Virus record (IMG/VR): IMGVR_UViG_3300042987_001634 | Coordinates: 1-30,293 of that record | Strand: one strand, 5' to 3' | Length of the DNA: 30,293 nt | Source of the DNA: a virus | Part shown: positions 6,609-11,915 of the stretch, piece after piece | Layout of the letters: the number at the start of each line of letters is the position of its first letter | Position numbering within the stretch: position 1 is the stretch's first letter | The notes under the pieces: model-generated | The model's input: only the letters and a program-made list of their open reading frames with translations | Told to the model about the DNA's origin: nothing | Database searches by the model: none | Made by a program: the position numbers and the translations under genes

Positions 6609-6857
6609 TTAATCGCCGGCAAGCCAATCCATGTCGAAACCGTCGGATTCAAGCGCATCTTGCGCATCTTGCCGTGCGGCCGCGCGGAATTCCGACAGCG
6701 TGGCCGTGGCCGGCCAATCGAAACCGTCGCCAACGGAATAATCGGCGATATCGTCAAGCGACAACCCAACCATACCCTGCAGGTACCGCGAAACAAGCCA
6801 CCGATAGTGTGGGTATAGCATGGTAACTGTTTTCTCAGCGTCAACCGTTGTATTCAT
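6609..6857 (-). CDS. Small acidic protein of unknown function (82 aa)
   Basis: The ATG at 6857 overlaps the upstream stop (TAATG) and follows GGAGGAGGA. The product begins MNTTVDAEKTVTMLYPHYRW and includes LVSRYLQGMVGLSLDDIADY and a Gly/Asp-rich C-terminus (DGFDWPATATLSEF, DGFDMDWLAGD) with a repeated DGFD motif. No family is recognised. It is the last gene before the strong terminator. Confidence 0.6.
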   Translation of the reverse strand: MNTTVDAEKTVTMLYPHYRWLVSRYLQGMVGLSLDDIADYSVGDGFDWPATATLSEFRAAARQDAQDALESDGFDMDWLAGD

Positions 6858-7447
6858 TAATCCTCCTCCTCCTCCTCTGCCGTGATAATAGATTCCAAAC
6901 CGTCGACGAATTCGTGCTCGCGGTGGTGCCACGGCACCCCTACCGTACGACAGTACTCATCTATCGCGTCGCGATACTGCGACAGCGGGTAATATGATAG
7001 GCCGCAGTATCGGATTATAATGTCGACAACGGTCGCATATATGATTCGCTCGCCGTTGTCGCGCACCACCACGGTTGGGTCGGGTTCCGATTCCCACATA
7101 CACCATTCCGTGACTACATCTCGGTACCACGCGAGCGTATCGCGCAACCTGTATATATCCCCCCGCTCGCAAGCGTCCCCCATATCGTCCAATATGCCAG
7201 ACATTACGGTGTACGCGACCGTCCCCGGCTCGTGGCGGTAGAGGTACGCCTGGTAGGCATTGTCGACGTGCGAACGGCAACCGTTTTCGCCGTCGCGCAT
7301 GATTTCGGATAGCTGCGCTTGCACGGCGATGGTACCCGCGAGCGGGGCGAGGGCGTCTACCATCCCCCGCAGGTGACGCATCGACGGCGCCATCGCGTCG
7401 AAGGTTTCCGACAAGTTATACCGTCGATTCTTCAAAAACAATCCCAT
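6857..7447 (-). CDS. Protein of unknown function with acidic tail (196 aa)
   Basis: The ATG at 7447 follows GGAGGG. The product is helical, with an early basic patch (MGLFLKNRRYN), a hydrophobic segment (MVDALAPLAGTIAVQAQLSE), five cysteines, many Tyr residues and a C-terminal run of Glu ending EEEEED. The SD of the next gene is embedded in that Glu-coding run (GAGGAGGAGGAGGA on the minus strand), so the tail may be shaped by the SD requirement. No family is recognised. Confidence 0.65.
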   Translation of the reverse strand: MGLFLKNRRYNLSETFDAMAPSMRHLRGMVDALAPLAGTIAVQAQLSEIMRDGENGCRSHVDNAYQAYLYRHEPGTVAYTVMSGILDDMGDACERGDIYRLRDTLAWYRDVVTEWCMWESEPDPTVVVRDNGERIIYATVVDIIIRYCGLSYYPLSQYRDAIDEYCRTVGVPWHHREHEFVDGLESIITAEEEEED

Positions 7448-7448
7448 G

Positions 7449-7634
7449 TCAACCCTCCCCCTTCGTTTTCCGATACCGGGCGATGATTTCGCGTCGTTCA
7501 GCACGGCGAGCACGTTCCGATGCGGACACCATCGCCACACACTGGCCTATCACCACGGTTATCATTAACACGAACACGATAGGGGATAGCTCCCACACCA
7601 CGGTGGCGATATCCCCGACAATAGACTGCAACAT
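7449..7634 (-). CDS. Small single-span membrane protein (61 aa)
   Basis: The start ATG at 7634 follows GGAGGGG. The N-terminal part holds a long hydrophobic segment (VWELSPIVFVLMITVVIGQC) and the C-terminal part is strongly basic (SERARRAERREIIARYRKTK), predicting an outside N-terminus and a cytoplasmic basic tail. It is the first gene of the leftward unit nearest the divergence region. The size and topology resemble small early phage membrane proteins, including superinfection-exclusion types, but no family is recognised. Confidence 0.65.
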   Translation of the reverse strand: MLQSIVGDIATVVWELSPIVFVLMITVVIGQCVAMVSASERARRAERREIIARYRKTKGEG

Positions 7635-7649
7635 ACACCCCTCCACTCC

Positions 7650-7682
7650 CCCCTACGGTTAGGGGTTATTCGCATAATACCA
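7650..7682 (-). promoter_or_regulatory. Candidate leftward extended -10 promoter with inverted repeat
   Basis: On the minus strand TGGTATTAT (7682-7674) is an extended -10 element with no clear -35. Downstream of it, before the SD of the first leftward gene, is a perfect inverted repeat (CCCCTA, CGGT, TAGGGG at 7650-7665) that could be an operator or a leader hairpin. Confidence 0.5.
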
Positions 7683-7689
7683 CACACTC

Positions 7690-8245
7690 CCACGGAACGG
7701 GGGAACGCGCCAAAAAATACCGCAGGGTGTCGACGGCACCCCCACGGCACGGCACGGCACGGCACGGCACGGAAGGGAAGGGGGGGAACGGGGGGAACGG
7801 GGGAAGCGGGGGGAACGGGGGGAACGGCACGGAAGGGGTACGGAAGGGGGAACGGCACCCCTCGCGCCCCCTATCGATTTTCCTGGGCGTTCCGTCGACG
7901 TTTACCCCCTGTCGCGCCTAGGCGTTGCACCCCCGTGGTGCGTGCCGTAGCGCTCCCACGGCACCCCCGTCGCGCATGGCGTATCCCCCGTGTCGCACCC
8001 CCGTACCCCCTGTCGCGGGGCGTGGTGCCGTACCCTTGCGCGCCCCTTCCCCCCCTCCCCCGCAGGTACCGATACGGCACCCCCTCCCCTGCGGGGGTGC
8101 GCTACTGGTACGGGGGTGCCGTGCCGTGTCGCACCCCCCGCGCCCCTGCAGGGGTGCCGTGTCGCTCCCCCGCACCCCCCGCCCCGCACGGCAGGGGGTG
8201 CCCACAAGGCGCCCCCTGCTACCCCTCCGATGCGGACACCCCTCC
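7690..8245. other. Gene-free GC-rich repeat region
   Basis: About 550 bases contain no believable gene. It holds five GGCAC units in tandem (7746-7770), a G-run array (7780-7827), then dense C-runs and fragments of GGGGTGCCG, CACCCC and ACCCCCTGTCGC in both orientations, many able to form short hairpins. ACCCCCTGTCGC recurs near 6590, 7903 and 8003. Long open frames here on both strands are Pro/Gly/Arg-rich by-products of base composition. The same GGGGTGCCG word forms the tandem repeat at 5655-5750. Confidence 0.7.
7780..7827 (+). repeat. G-run array, G-quadruplex type
   Basis: Five consecutive runs of 7, 6, 5, 6 and 6 guanines are separated by AAC, AAC, AAGC and AAC, followed by AACGG. This far exceeds the minimal four-run G-quadruplex pattern. 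It lies about 100 bases upstream of the leftward promoter-like element, on the strand opposite the leftward mRNA. Confidence 0.85.
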
Positions 8246-8471
8246 CCACAAAAAATCTCGCTCCCGAGCCTTCGAATGTTTTGCGTGTTGTGTGTTGTGT
8301 TCGGGATATGCCCGTAAAGGCCCCTGCAAGCCCCGTACGCGCGTTCCAGCCGCTGGGTGGGGTGATTTGTCATTCCGGGCTTTTTCTCGCGTGTGCGCGC
8401 GTTTTGTGCCTTTTCGGCCTGAAGTGCCTTTCAGGGTCTTTTTTGTAGTGTTGAACGTGCCTGATTCGCGG
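8246..8471. other. Intergenic stretch without clear features
   Basis: This stretch is less extreme in composition than the GC-rich tract before it and contains T-rich segments (CTTTTTCTCGCG and GTCTTTTTTGTAG). No credible gene, iteron set or terminator was seen. It leads directly into the first large stem-loop. Confidence 0.4.
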
Positions 8472-8527
8472 GGGTTGCCGCAATGCCGTGCCAGCCTTAG
8501 CGGTTAAGCACGGTTTTGCGGCAACCC
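8472..8527 (-). other. Large stem-loop A, possible single-strand initiation site
   Basis: A perfect 12-bp outer stem (GGGTTGCCGCAA with TTGCGGCAACCC) surrounds a 2x2 internal loop and a 6-bp inner stem (CCGTGC with GCACGG) closing a 16-nt loop. Read on the minus strand the loop is TTAACCGCTAAGGCTG, matching the loop of stem-loop B at 12 of 16 positions. It is not followed by a T-run on either strand, so it is not a simple terminator. Its role is inferred from the resemblance in layout to paired inverted initiation hairpins. Confidence 0.75.
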
Positions 8528-8606
8528 GACCATTGAATCGATCTTCAGGCCATCGTTCGATTGTCTTCTTTTGTGTCTTTCCGTTGCGTTGAACCGAAAG
8601 GGTGCT

Positions 8607-8670
8607 GGGCAAAGCAACCGTTCTGCGTGCTTAAACGCTTACGCTTGCACGCAGAACGGCAGCATTGCCC
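8607..8670 (+). other. Large stem-loop B, inverted partner of A
   Basis: A 6-bp outer stem (GGGCAA with TTGCCC), a symmetric 5x5 internal loop and a perfect 13-bp inner stem (CCGTTCTGCGTGC with GCACGCAGAACGG) close a 16-nt loop TTAAACGCTTACGCTT. The top of the stem (CGTGC/GCACG), the loop length and 12 of 16 loop bases are shared with stem-loop A, but on the opposite strand. No T-run follows. A tRNA was considered and excluded because there is no T-arm sequence or acceptor pairing. Confidence 0.75.
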
Positions 8671-8694
8671 AATCCTTTCACCCAACGGGACAAG

Positions 8695-8710
8695 GTATAT
8701 ATATATATAC
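8695..8710. other. Alternating TA palindrome, possible unwinding element
   Basis: GTATATATATATATAC is a perfect 16-base palindrome of alternating T and A, isolated in very GC-rich DNA 25 bases beyond stem-loop B. Such tracts melt easily and are common in replication origins. It could also form part of a promoter. Confidence 0.55.
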
Positions 8711-8744
8711 TTATAGGGTTGGACCGGCCTTGGTGCCTGGGGGG

Positions 8745-8773
8745 TTGCAAGGGGGGTTCCGGCGGGGTACAAT
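8745..8773 (+). promoter_or_regulatory. Candidate rightward promoter 1
   Basis: TTGCAA (8745-8750) and TACAAT (8768-8773) are separated by 17 bases. Transcription would begin near 8780, immediately before the 12-base palindrome CCGGTCGACCGG (8782-8793), and give a leader of about 240 bases before the first rightward gene. That leader holds a hairpin near 8906-8934 (CGCCTGCGG with CCGTAGGCG, one G-U pair). Confidence 0.5.
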
Positions 8774-8945
8774 TTGGTTGTCCGGTCGACCGGCGGCTTC
8801 CTTGACCGTGTTTCCATGCCGCGGTTGCTCGATGCCGGTAGGTCGGACGACTCTCGGAGGTTCACGGCAGGGCCTTTCGGGGGTTCAATGGTAGGAACGG
8901 GGCCTCGCCTGCGGACAACCCTCCCCGTAGGCGGGGCGACCCGGT

Positions 8946-8975
8946 TTGACATCAAGTTTACAGGTGTGGTACGCT
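8946..8975 (+). promoter_or_regulatory. Candidate rightward promoter 2
   Basis: A consensus TTGACA (8946-8951) lies 18 bases before TACGCT (8970-8975). The predicted transcript starts near 8982, at the edge of the inverted repeat CCGTGAAA ... TTTCACGG (8981-8988 and 9000-9007). That repeat could be an operator or a 5' hairpin controlling the HTH-protein gene just downstream. Confidence 0.55.
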
Positions 8976-9020
8976 TGAAACCGTGAAATTTATGTGTTTT
9001 TTCACGGGGCTTTCGCGTCA

Positions 9021-9752
9021 ATGTCTGGCCTGAAAAAAGTCGAGGAGTTTATCCCAAAGCCGGGAAGGACTTCTTTTCGACTGGATATGGACCCGTCTTT
9101 GAAGAAGCGGGTGTTGGAGGCGTTCGCTTCCGCCAAGTTGTACACGGACGAACACGTCACGGAGTACGAAGAGGGTGTTTTCTATCGCATAAGGCCTTTG
9201 GGTTTGTTTGGCATGTCCATACCGGATGCGTCGCTGGCGACAGGTTTGTCCGTGCAGATGCTGTATCGTGTCAGGAACGGTCAGGACAGGCTGTCCAGCA
9301 ACGGCGAGAAGCTGCTGTGCGAGATGCTGGGCATCCCCCTGGTGACATACAGGATCGTGACGCGATATGCGATGATGGAGAATCACCGATTCACCAAGGA
9401 CAGGTCGCTGCAATGTTCCATTCCGGAGAATCTGATGTCGTTCTTCGAACCGTATGTCAAGCGCGCCGGCGGACCAAAGACGGAAGCCTTCCGGAAGATG
9501 TGCGAAGAGCGCAAGGTGACCAAGAAAAATCCCGGTGGAAGGCGGTTCTTCCATAGCAACGACAAGGAAGGGAGCCAAAACCTCCCATACGAGGAACTCA
9601 AGCGCCTCCGGATGCTCGCGGTCAAGTCAGGAAAGCGCTATGTCGAGATATTCAAGGATCAGGAAGCTGCCGCCTCCGCCGGATTGGACGGAGGAGGACG
9701 AGGAAGCGTTCCACCAGATATGGAAAGCCCTGATCGAGAAGGAAAAGGCTGA
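9021..9752 (+). CDS. Putative helix-turn-helix protein (regulator or initiator)
   Basis: The first rightward gene encodes about 243 residues from ATG 9021. A GTG at 8994 is an alternative, and neither has a strong SD. Residues near 70-115 (IPDASLATGLSVQMLYRVRN, then SSNGEKLLCEMLGI) have the helix-turn-helix spacing of Cro/XRE-type domains. A basic segment follows (MCEERKVTKKNPGGRRFF). The last 30 residues are low complexity and overlap another frame that looks more protein-like. Placed beside promoter 2 and the inverted repeat, it may be an autoregulated regulator. Beside the origin-like region and a primase-helicase pair, it could instead be a replication initiator. The sequence does not decide between these. 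Confidence 0.6.
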   Translation: MSGLKKVEEFIPKPGRTSFRLDMDPSLKKRVLEAFASAKLYTDEHVTEYEEGVFYRIRPLGLFGMSIPDASLATGLSVQMLYRVRNGQDRLSSNGEKLLCEMLGIPLVTYRIVTRYAMMENHRFTKDRSLQCSIPENLMSFFEPYVKRAGGPKTEAFRKMCEERKVTKKNPGGRRFFHSNDKEGSQNLPYEELKRLRMLAVKSGKRYVEIFKDQEAAASAGLDGGGRGSVPPDMESPDREGKG

Positions 9753-9765
9753 ATTCGAAGAGTGA
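9640..9765 (+). CDS. Small acidic protein overlapping the HTH gene (41 aa)
   Basis: The ATG at 9640 lies inside the HTH gene in the +1 frame, behind AGGAAAG, and ends at 9765, overlapping the GTG of the resolvase gene (GTGA). The product starts MSRYSRIRKLPPPPDWTEED and continues EEAFHQIWKALIEKEKAEFE, a basic N-terminus, a Pro run and an acidic amphipathic helix. It looks more natural than the overlapping C-terminus of the HTH protein. It may be a separate coupled gene or the end of the HTH protein reached by frameshift. Confidence 0.5.
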   Translation: MSRYSRIRKLPPPPDWTEEDEEAFHQIWKALIEKEKAEFEE

Positions 9766-10280
9766 ACACGCCAGACCTGATCCTTGGCATAGACCCTGGA
9801 TCGCATACCTGCGGATACGCCATCGCATCACGCTCCCCGGAAGGCAAAGTACTGATACTGGAGTGCGGACGCATCCGAAACCACTCCAGGGATGTCACCA
9901 AGCGCATACGCGCCCTGCACAACGGACTCCTCGCCATGATCAAGGCGAACGATCTGGAATCAAGCCACCTGCGGATCGCATACGAATGTCCGTACAGCGG
10001 CACCGGAGCCGGATCCGTCGGAAGATCCGGGTTGCAACACGTCTGGATGGCTATCGGGATGCTGCTTACCCTGCCGGCGGACGATTTCATCCCCCTGCAC
10101 GTCGCCACCGTGCAGTCCGCATGGGGAAGAAAAAGGACGATGGATCGAAAAACCGGGAAGGAACACGCCATCGCCATGGCGAATCAAACCTTCGGACTCG
10201 ATCTGGAAGCCGACGAGAACGACACCGCGGACGCCGTATGGGTGGCCGTGGCGGCATTCGGGAAAGGAACCTGCAAATGA
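9762..10280 (+). CDS. RuvC-like Holliday junction resolvase
   Basis: The product has 172 residues and the RNase H-like fold signatures of RuvC-type resolvases: LILGIDPGSHTCGYAI at residues 6-21 with the first catalytic Asp, YECPYSGTGAG near residue 74 with the catalytic Glu, and a C-terminal DENDTADAVWVAVAA with the acidic pair. Phage resolvases of this group resolve branched DNA from replication or recombination before packaging. The GTG start at 9762 overlaps the upstream stop, and the stop overlaps the next ATG (ATGA), so it lies in a coupled operon of DNA-metabolism genes. The length and motif order fit a complete enzyme. Confidence 0.88.
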   Translation: MNTPDLILGIDPGSHTCGYAIASRSPEGKVLILECGRIRNHSRDVTKRIRALHNGLLAMIKANDLESSHLRIAYECPYSGTGAGSVGRSGLQHVWMAIGMLLTLPADDFIPLHVATVQSAWGRKRTMDRKTGKEHAIAMANQTFGLDLEADENDTADAVWVAVAAFGKGTCK

Positions 10281-10480
10281 CAGGTATTGAAGCGCTTGAG
10301 GCCATCAGGCACGGCAAGAAGGTGCGTAGGACAGTATGGAAGCCGGATACGCACGCCGCGGTCTACATAGACCCGGAGTACACGCACAGGAGTGGTATCA
10401 GATACCACGTCAAAGGACGAGTGTCCGAAAGGCTGGTAGTGGATCAATTCATGCACGACGACTGGGAGGTGGTGGAATGA
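10277..10480 (+). CDS. DUF2829 / Tad2-like protein, copy 1 (67 aa)
   Basis: The ATG at 10277 overlaps the resolvase stop and follows AAAGGAACCTGC. The product begins MTGIEALEAIRHGKKVRRTV, continues with W21-KPD, and ends FMHDDWEVVE. The pattern 'ALEAI..GK.VRR..W.P' plus a terminal 'DDWEVVE' is the signature of the DUF2829 family as I know it. Its characterised member Tad2 sequesters the Thoeris signal 1''-3' gcADPR and so blocks that defence. At 67 residues it is slightly shorter than typical Tad2. Two relatives lie downstream (10477 and 11623). Ligand binding here is untested. Confidence 0.72.
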   Translation: MTGIEALEAIRHGKKVRRTVWKPDTHAAVYIDPEYTHRSGIRYHVKGRVSERLVVDQFMHDDWEVVE

Positions 10481-10872
10481 CGAACATAGACGCAGTAAAG
10501 CAGGCGAAGGCCCTGATCTTTGAACACATTGTCTCTGGAGACAAGGGACTCCTGGCGCAGGCCGCGTGGCACATCATCTACGCATACACCGGAGACAAGG
10601 AACACGCCGAGGAATCCATGAAACGCATGGAATCCGTGCGCTGGACCGGAACGATGGACGGACACGCCGCGTTGGAAGCCATCAAAGCCGGCAAATCAAT
10701 CCGTTCCAAGCGATGGACACCGGGAAATCATCTTGAACCGGTACGATACGAGGAAGTCGGAGAACTCGACGTAGTTCCGCACGGCGGAGAACTCTTCATC
10801 CACGACTGCCACACATTCCCTGGCTGGCTGGTGGCCGCGCTCGCGTCCGACGAGTGGGAGGTTGCGGAGTGA
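10477..10872 (+). CDS. DUF2829 / Tad2-like protein with N-terminal helical extension, copy 2 (131 aa)
   Basis: The ATG at 10477 overlaps the stop of copy 1, and GGGAGG lies in the end of copy 1. Residues 1-58 form a helical domain absent from copies 1 and 3 (VKQAKALIFEHIVSGDK, LLAQAAWHIIYAYTGDKEHA). From about residue 61 comes a complete DUF2829-like unit: HAALEAIKAGKSIRSKRW, TPGNHLEPVRYEE, a middle with ELFIHDCHTFPGW, and the end DEWEVAE. It shares W-TPGN with copy 3. The extension could add an oligomerisation or second ligand-binding function. Confidence 0.68.
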   Translation: MTNIDAVKQAKALIFEHIVSGDKGLLAQAAWHIIYAYTGDKEHAEESMKRMESVRWTGTMDGHAALEAIKAGKSIRSKRWTPGNHLEPVRYEEVGELDVVPHGGELFIHDCHTFPGWLVAALASDEWEVAE

Positions 10873-11294
10873 AGGCACGCATACTCTGCGACAACCCTGA
10901 TCTCATGCCGGTCTACGCTTCCGAAGGCGCTGCCGGCATGGACCTCAAGGCCGCCGAGCGATGCTTCCTGTTCTCAGGAGACTATATGCCGGTCTCGACC
11001 GGCGTCTCCGTGGAACTACCGACAGGATGGGAAGCGCAAGTCAGGCCACGCTCCGGTCTGGCTGCAAAGGAAGGCATCACCGTACTCAACGCGCCGGGCA
11101 CCATCGACTCCGACTATCGAGGCGAGATCAAGGTGATCCTGATCAACCACTCCAAAAAGACCAAGCTCATCGAGATCGGGGACCGAATAGCGCAACTGGT
11201 CTTCGCGAAGCACGAAAAAGTTGAACTTGAACCAACGCTTGAACTCACGGAAACCAAACGAGGACGACGCGGACTGGGAAGCACGGGAACCTGA
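10869..11294 (+). CDS. dut: dUTP diphosphatase (dUTPase)
   Basis: This trimeric enzyme hydrolyses dUTP to dUMP and pyrophosphate, limiting uracil in phage DNA and supplying dUMP for thymidylate synthesis. All five dUTPase motifs are present in order in 141 residues: GAAGMDLKA, PRSGLA, NAPGTIDSDYRGEIKV, GDRIAQLVF and the C-terminal RGRRGLGSTGT, which closes over the active site. The GTG start at 10869 overlaps the upstream stop (GTGA), and the stop overlaps the next ATG. It sits between Tad2-like genes and a thermonuclease-fold gene. Confidence 0.95.
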   Translation: MKARILCDNPDLMPVYASEGAAGMDLKAAERCFLFSGDYMPVSTGVSVELPTGWEAQVRPRSGLAAKEGITVLNAPGTIDSDYRGEIKVILINHSKKTKLIEIGDRIAQLVFAKHEKVELEPTLELTETKRGRRGLGSTGT

Positions 11295-11626
11295 TGTACA
11301 CATACAAGCCAATCGTCAAGCGTGTCATCGATGGAGATACCTTCGTGTGCGATATCGATCTCGGATTCAACATTACGGTGCAAAACAAATCCGTTCGCGT
11401 AGCCCACGTCAACGCTCCAGAGAAGTACACTCCGGAAGGCAAGATCGCCAAGGAATACACGGAATCAATGCTTGCCCAAGGAGATGTGACGCTAACCATC
11501 ATTGACCACAGAGGCGACAAGTACGGAAGACTCCTCGCAGAAGTACACATAGGAGGACGACGGCTGGACAAGGCAATGATAGAAGACGGACACGGAAAGC
11601 CATACGAAGGAGGAACCAAGGAATGA
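11294..11626 (+). CDS. Thermonuclease (SNase)-like nuclease
   Basis: The 110-residue product has the staphylococcal-nuclease (OB-fold) pattern: VKRVIDGDTFVCDID with the calcium-binding Asp residues, VRVAHVNAPE with the first active-site Arg and the Glu, and DKYGRLLAEV with the second active-site Arg, then GHGKPYEGG. These are the residues expected for an active Ca2+-dependent nuclease. It has no signal peptide, so it acts inside the cell, perhaps in host DNA or RNA breakdown. It is shorter than secreted nucleases. The ATG overlaps the dUTPase stop (TGATG). Confidence 0.88.
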   Translation: MYTYKPIVKRVIDGDTFVCDIDLGFNITVQNKSVRVAHVNAPEKYTPEGKIAKEYTESMLAQGDVTLTIIDHRGDKYGRLLAEVHIGGRRLDKAMIEDGHGKPYEGGTKE

Positions 11627-11889
11627 ACGGATCACAAGCCATCAAGGCGCTCCTGGAAGGACAAGCCATCCGAATGGCGTGCTGGACACCAGGGAATCGA
11701 GTATCCAGAATCTACGATCCGGTATCCGGAGAATGGTTCACCGAGGCATACGGCACTCCAATGTTCATCGAGGACTGCTCCTTCTGGGGAGCGCTTTGGA
11801 TGCTTGACGCGCTATGCGATCAACGTGACTGCTGGGAGATACACGAAACACAAACGGAATCCTTGCAGGAAAACATGGACAAGACGTAG
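11623..11889 (+). CDS. DUF2829 / Tad2-like protein, copy 3 (88 aa)
   Basis: The ATG at 11623 overlaps the nuclease stop (ATGA) and follows GGAGGAACCAAGGA. The product begins MNGSQAIKALLEGQAIRMAC, then W22-TPGN, and has the ending DCWEIHE, followed by a 13-residue polar tail. The order of an N-terminal 'AI.AL..G..IR...W.PGN' and a C-terminal 'D.WEI' matches copies 1 and 2 and the DUF2829 family. The middle contains FIEDCSFWGALWMLDAL, which aligns with FIHDCHTFPGWLVAAL in copy 2. It is the most diverged copy, and its ligand, if any, may differ. Confidence 0.62.
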   Translation: MNGSQAIKALLEGQAIRMACWTPGNRVSRIYDPVSGEWFTEAYGTPMFIEDCSFWGALWMLDALCDQRDCWEIHETQTESLQENMDKT

Positions 11890-11915
11890 AATCCATTCTC
11901 ACGAAAGGAACCACC

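Noticed and set aside
7565-8507. Several 60-190 residue open frames on both strands in the GC-rich divergence region
   Set aside because: They are Pro/Gly/Arg-rich by-products of base composition, overlap each other in many frames, and lack SDs or protein-like patterns.
8596-8680. Possible tRNA at stem-loop B
   Set aside because: It has long stems and a large loop, but no T-arm sequence, no plausible anticodon arm and no acceptor-stem geometry.
8545-9021. 158-residue minus-strand frame across the hairpins and promoters
   Set aside because: It contains a translated TA tract (YIYIYL) and reads through both stem-loop B and the promoter-like elements. No domain or SD was seen.
8994-9021. Longer HTH protein starting at GTG 8994
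   Set aside because: The start would lie inside the inverted repeat, only about 12 bases from the predicted transcript start, without an SD. ATG 9021 was preferred but the choice is not certain.
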